This document shows positions 5,451 through 5,662 of a stretch of DNA of 5,662 bases, piece by piece. The notes beneath the pieces were generated by a model that saw nothing but the letters and a program-made list of their open reading frames with translations, had not been told where the DNA came from and ran no database searches. A program made the position numbers and the translations under genes. Origin of the DNA: Lysobacterales bacterium CG02_land_8_20_14_3_00_62_12 (GTDB taxonomy: Bacteria > Pseudomonadota > Gammaproteobacteria > Xanthomonadales > Ahniellaceae); contig PEUI01000147.1 in NCBI GenBank assembly GCA_002785585.1, positions 174 through 5,835 on the forward strand, read 5' to 3'. Each line of letters begins with the position of its first letter. Position 1 is the first letter of the stretch.

Positions 5451-5662
5451 CCCCTCTCTCCCGGCCTCTCTCCCGCAAGCGGGAGAGAGGAGCAAAGCAG
5501 AGCAGAGCCCCTCTCTCCCGGCCTCTCCCCCGCAAGCGGGCGAGAGGAGCAAAGCAGAGCCCCTCTCTCCCGGCCTCTCTCCCGCAAGCGGGAGAGAGGA
5601 GCAAAGCAGAGCAGAGCCCCTCTCTCCCGGCCTCTCCCCCGCAAGCGGGGGAGAGGAGCAAA
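5451..5662 (+). repeat. Tandem array of palindromic repeats, continuing past the right edge
   Basis: Four head-to-tail units are visible: 5451-5507 (57 bp), 5508-5559 (52 bp), 5560-5616 (57 bp) and 5617-5662 (cut by the window). Units 1 and 3 are identical; units 2 and 4 share a different version, so the array repeats in 109-bp pairs. Each unit has a first pyrimidine tract CCCCTCTCTCCCGG, then a palindrome with 12-base arms around AA (centre GCAAGC), then a linker AGCAAAGCAGAG; in the 57-bp units the linker has an extra GCAGAG-type step. Arms are at 5465-5476/5479-5490, 5522-5533/5536-5547, 5574-5585/5588-5599 and 5631-5642/5645-5656. One stem position is T-A in units 1 and 3, C-G in unit 4 and a C-C mismatch in unit 2. 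Frames through it stay open only because the unit lacks stops. It has no unique spacers, so it is not a CRISPR array. Confidence 0.92.

Noticed and set aside
5235..5661. Overlapping - strand open frames of about 66-109 codons in the repeat array
   Set aside because: Their products are repeats such as SPACGREAGREGL and RLRERGRERGA, produced only because the repeat unit lacks stops. The 109-bp period shifts frame from copy to copy, so no protein repeat is kept.
5451..5662. CRISPR array
   Set aside because: The sequences between palindromes are themselves repeated rather than unique, unit lengths alternate 57/52, and no cas gene is near.

Overview
The window is GC-rich DNA with ordinary bacterial gene density. 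It most resembles a gammaproteobacterium of the Xanthomonadales (Rhodanobacteraceae/Lysobacteraceae type). This guess rests on base composition, the secreted M13 and M14 metallopeptidases, the dispersed intergenic palindromes of the kinds seen at the right-hand end, and a carboxypeptidase ending in ...FASGFE, an ending I associate with exported proteins of this order. It is an inference, not a database result.

Layout: (1) 1-1913, + strand, is the 3' part of an M13 (neprilysin/PepO-like) zinc endopeptidase gene whose start lies left of the window. (2) 1914-2072 is a 159-bp gap with a strong GC-rich palindrome, a plausible promoter and a good ribosome binding site. (3) 2073-3266, + strand, is a complete MgtE-type magnesium channel/transporter gene with a shortened N domain. 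(4) 3267-3306 is a 40-bp convergent gap with a hairpin. (5) 3307-5004, - strand, is a complete secreted M14 zinc carboxypeptidase gene with signal peptide, propeptide-like region, catalytic domain and C-terminal beta-rich domain. (6) 5005-5662 has no convincing protein gene. It holds a weak promoter candidate for the carboxypeptidase, an excellent + strand intrinsic terminator with no obvious gene to terminate (hence a possible small RNA), and a dense patch of extragenic repeats: a diverged inverted palindrome, a 7-bp minisatellite, a REP-like palindrome and a four-unit tandem array that runs off the right edge.

How the genes relate: the two peptidases are both probably exported and could both take part in extracellular or periplasmic protein and peptide breakdown, one as an endopeptidase and one as a carboxypeptidase. 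They are on opposite strands and separated by mgtE, so I see no operon and no evidence of a dedicated multi-gene system. The most unusual material is in the last 650 bp: the orphan terminator, and the palindromic array whose units alternate in length and carry paired changes in the stem.
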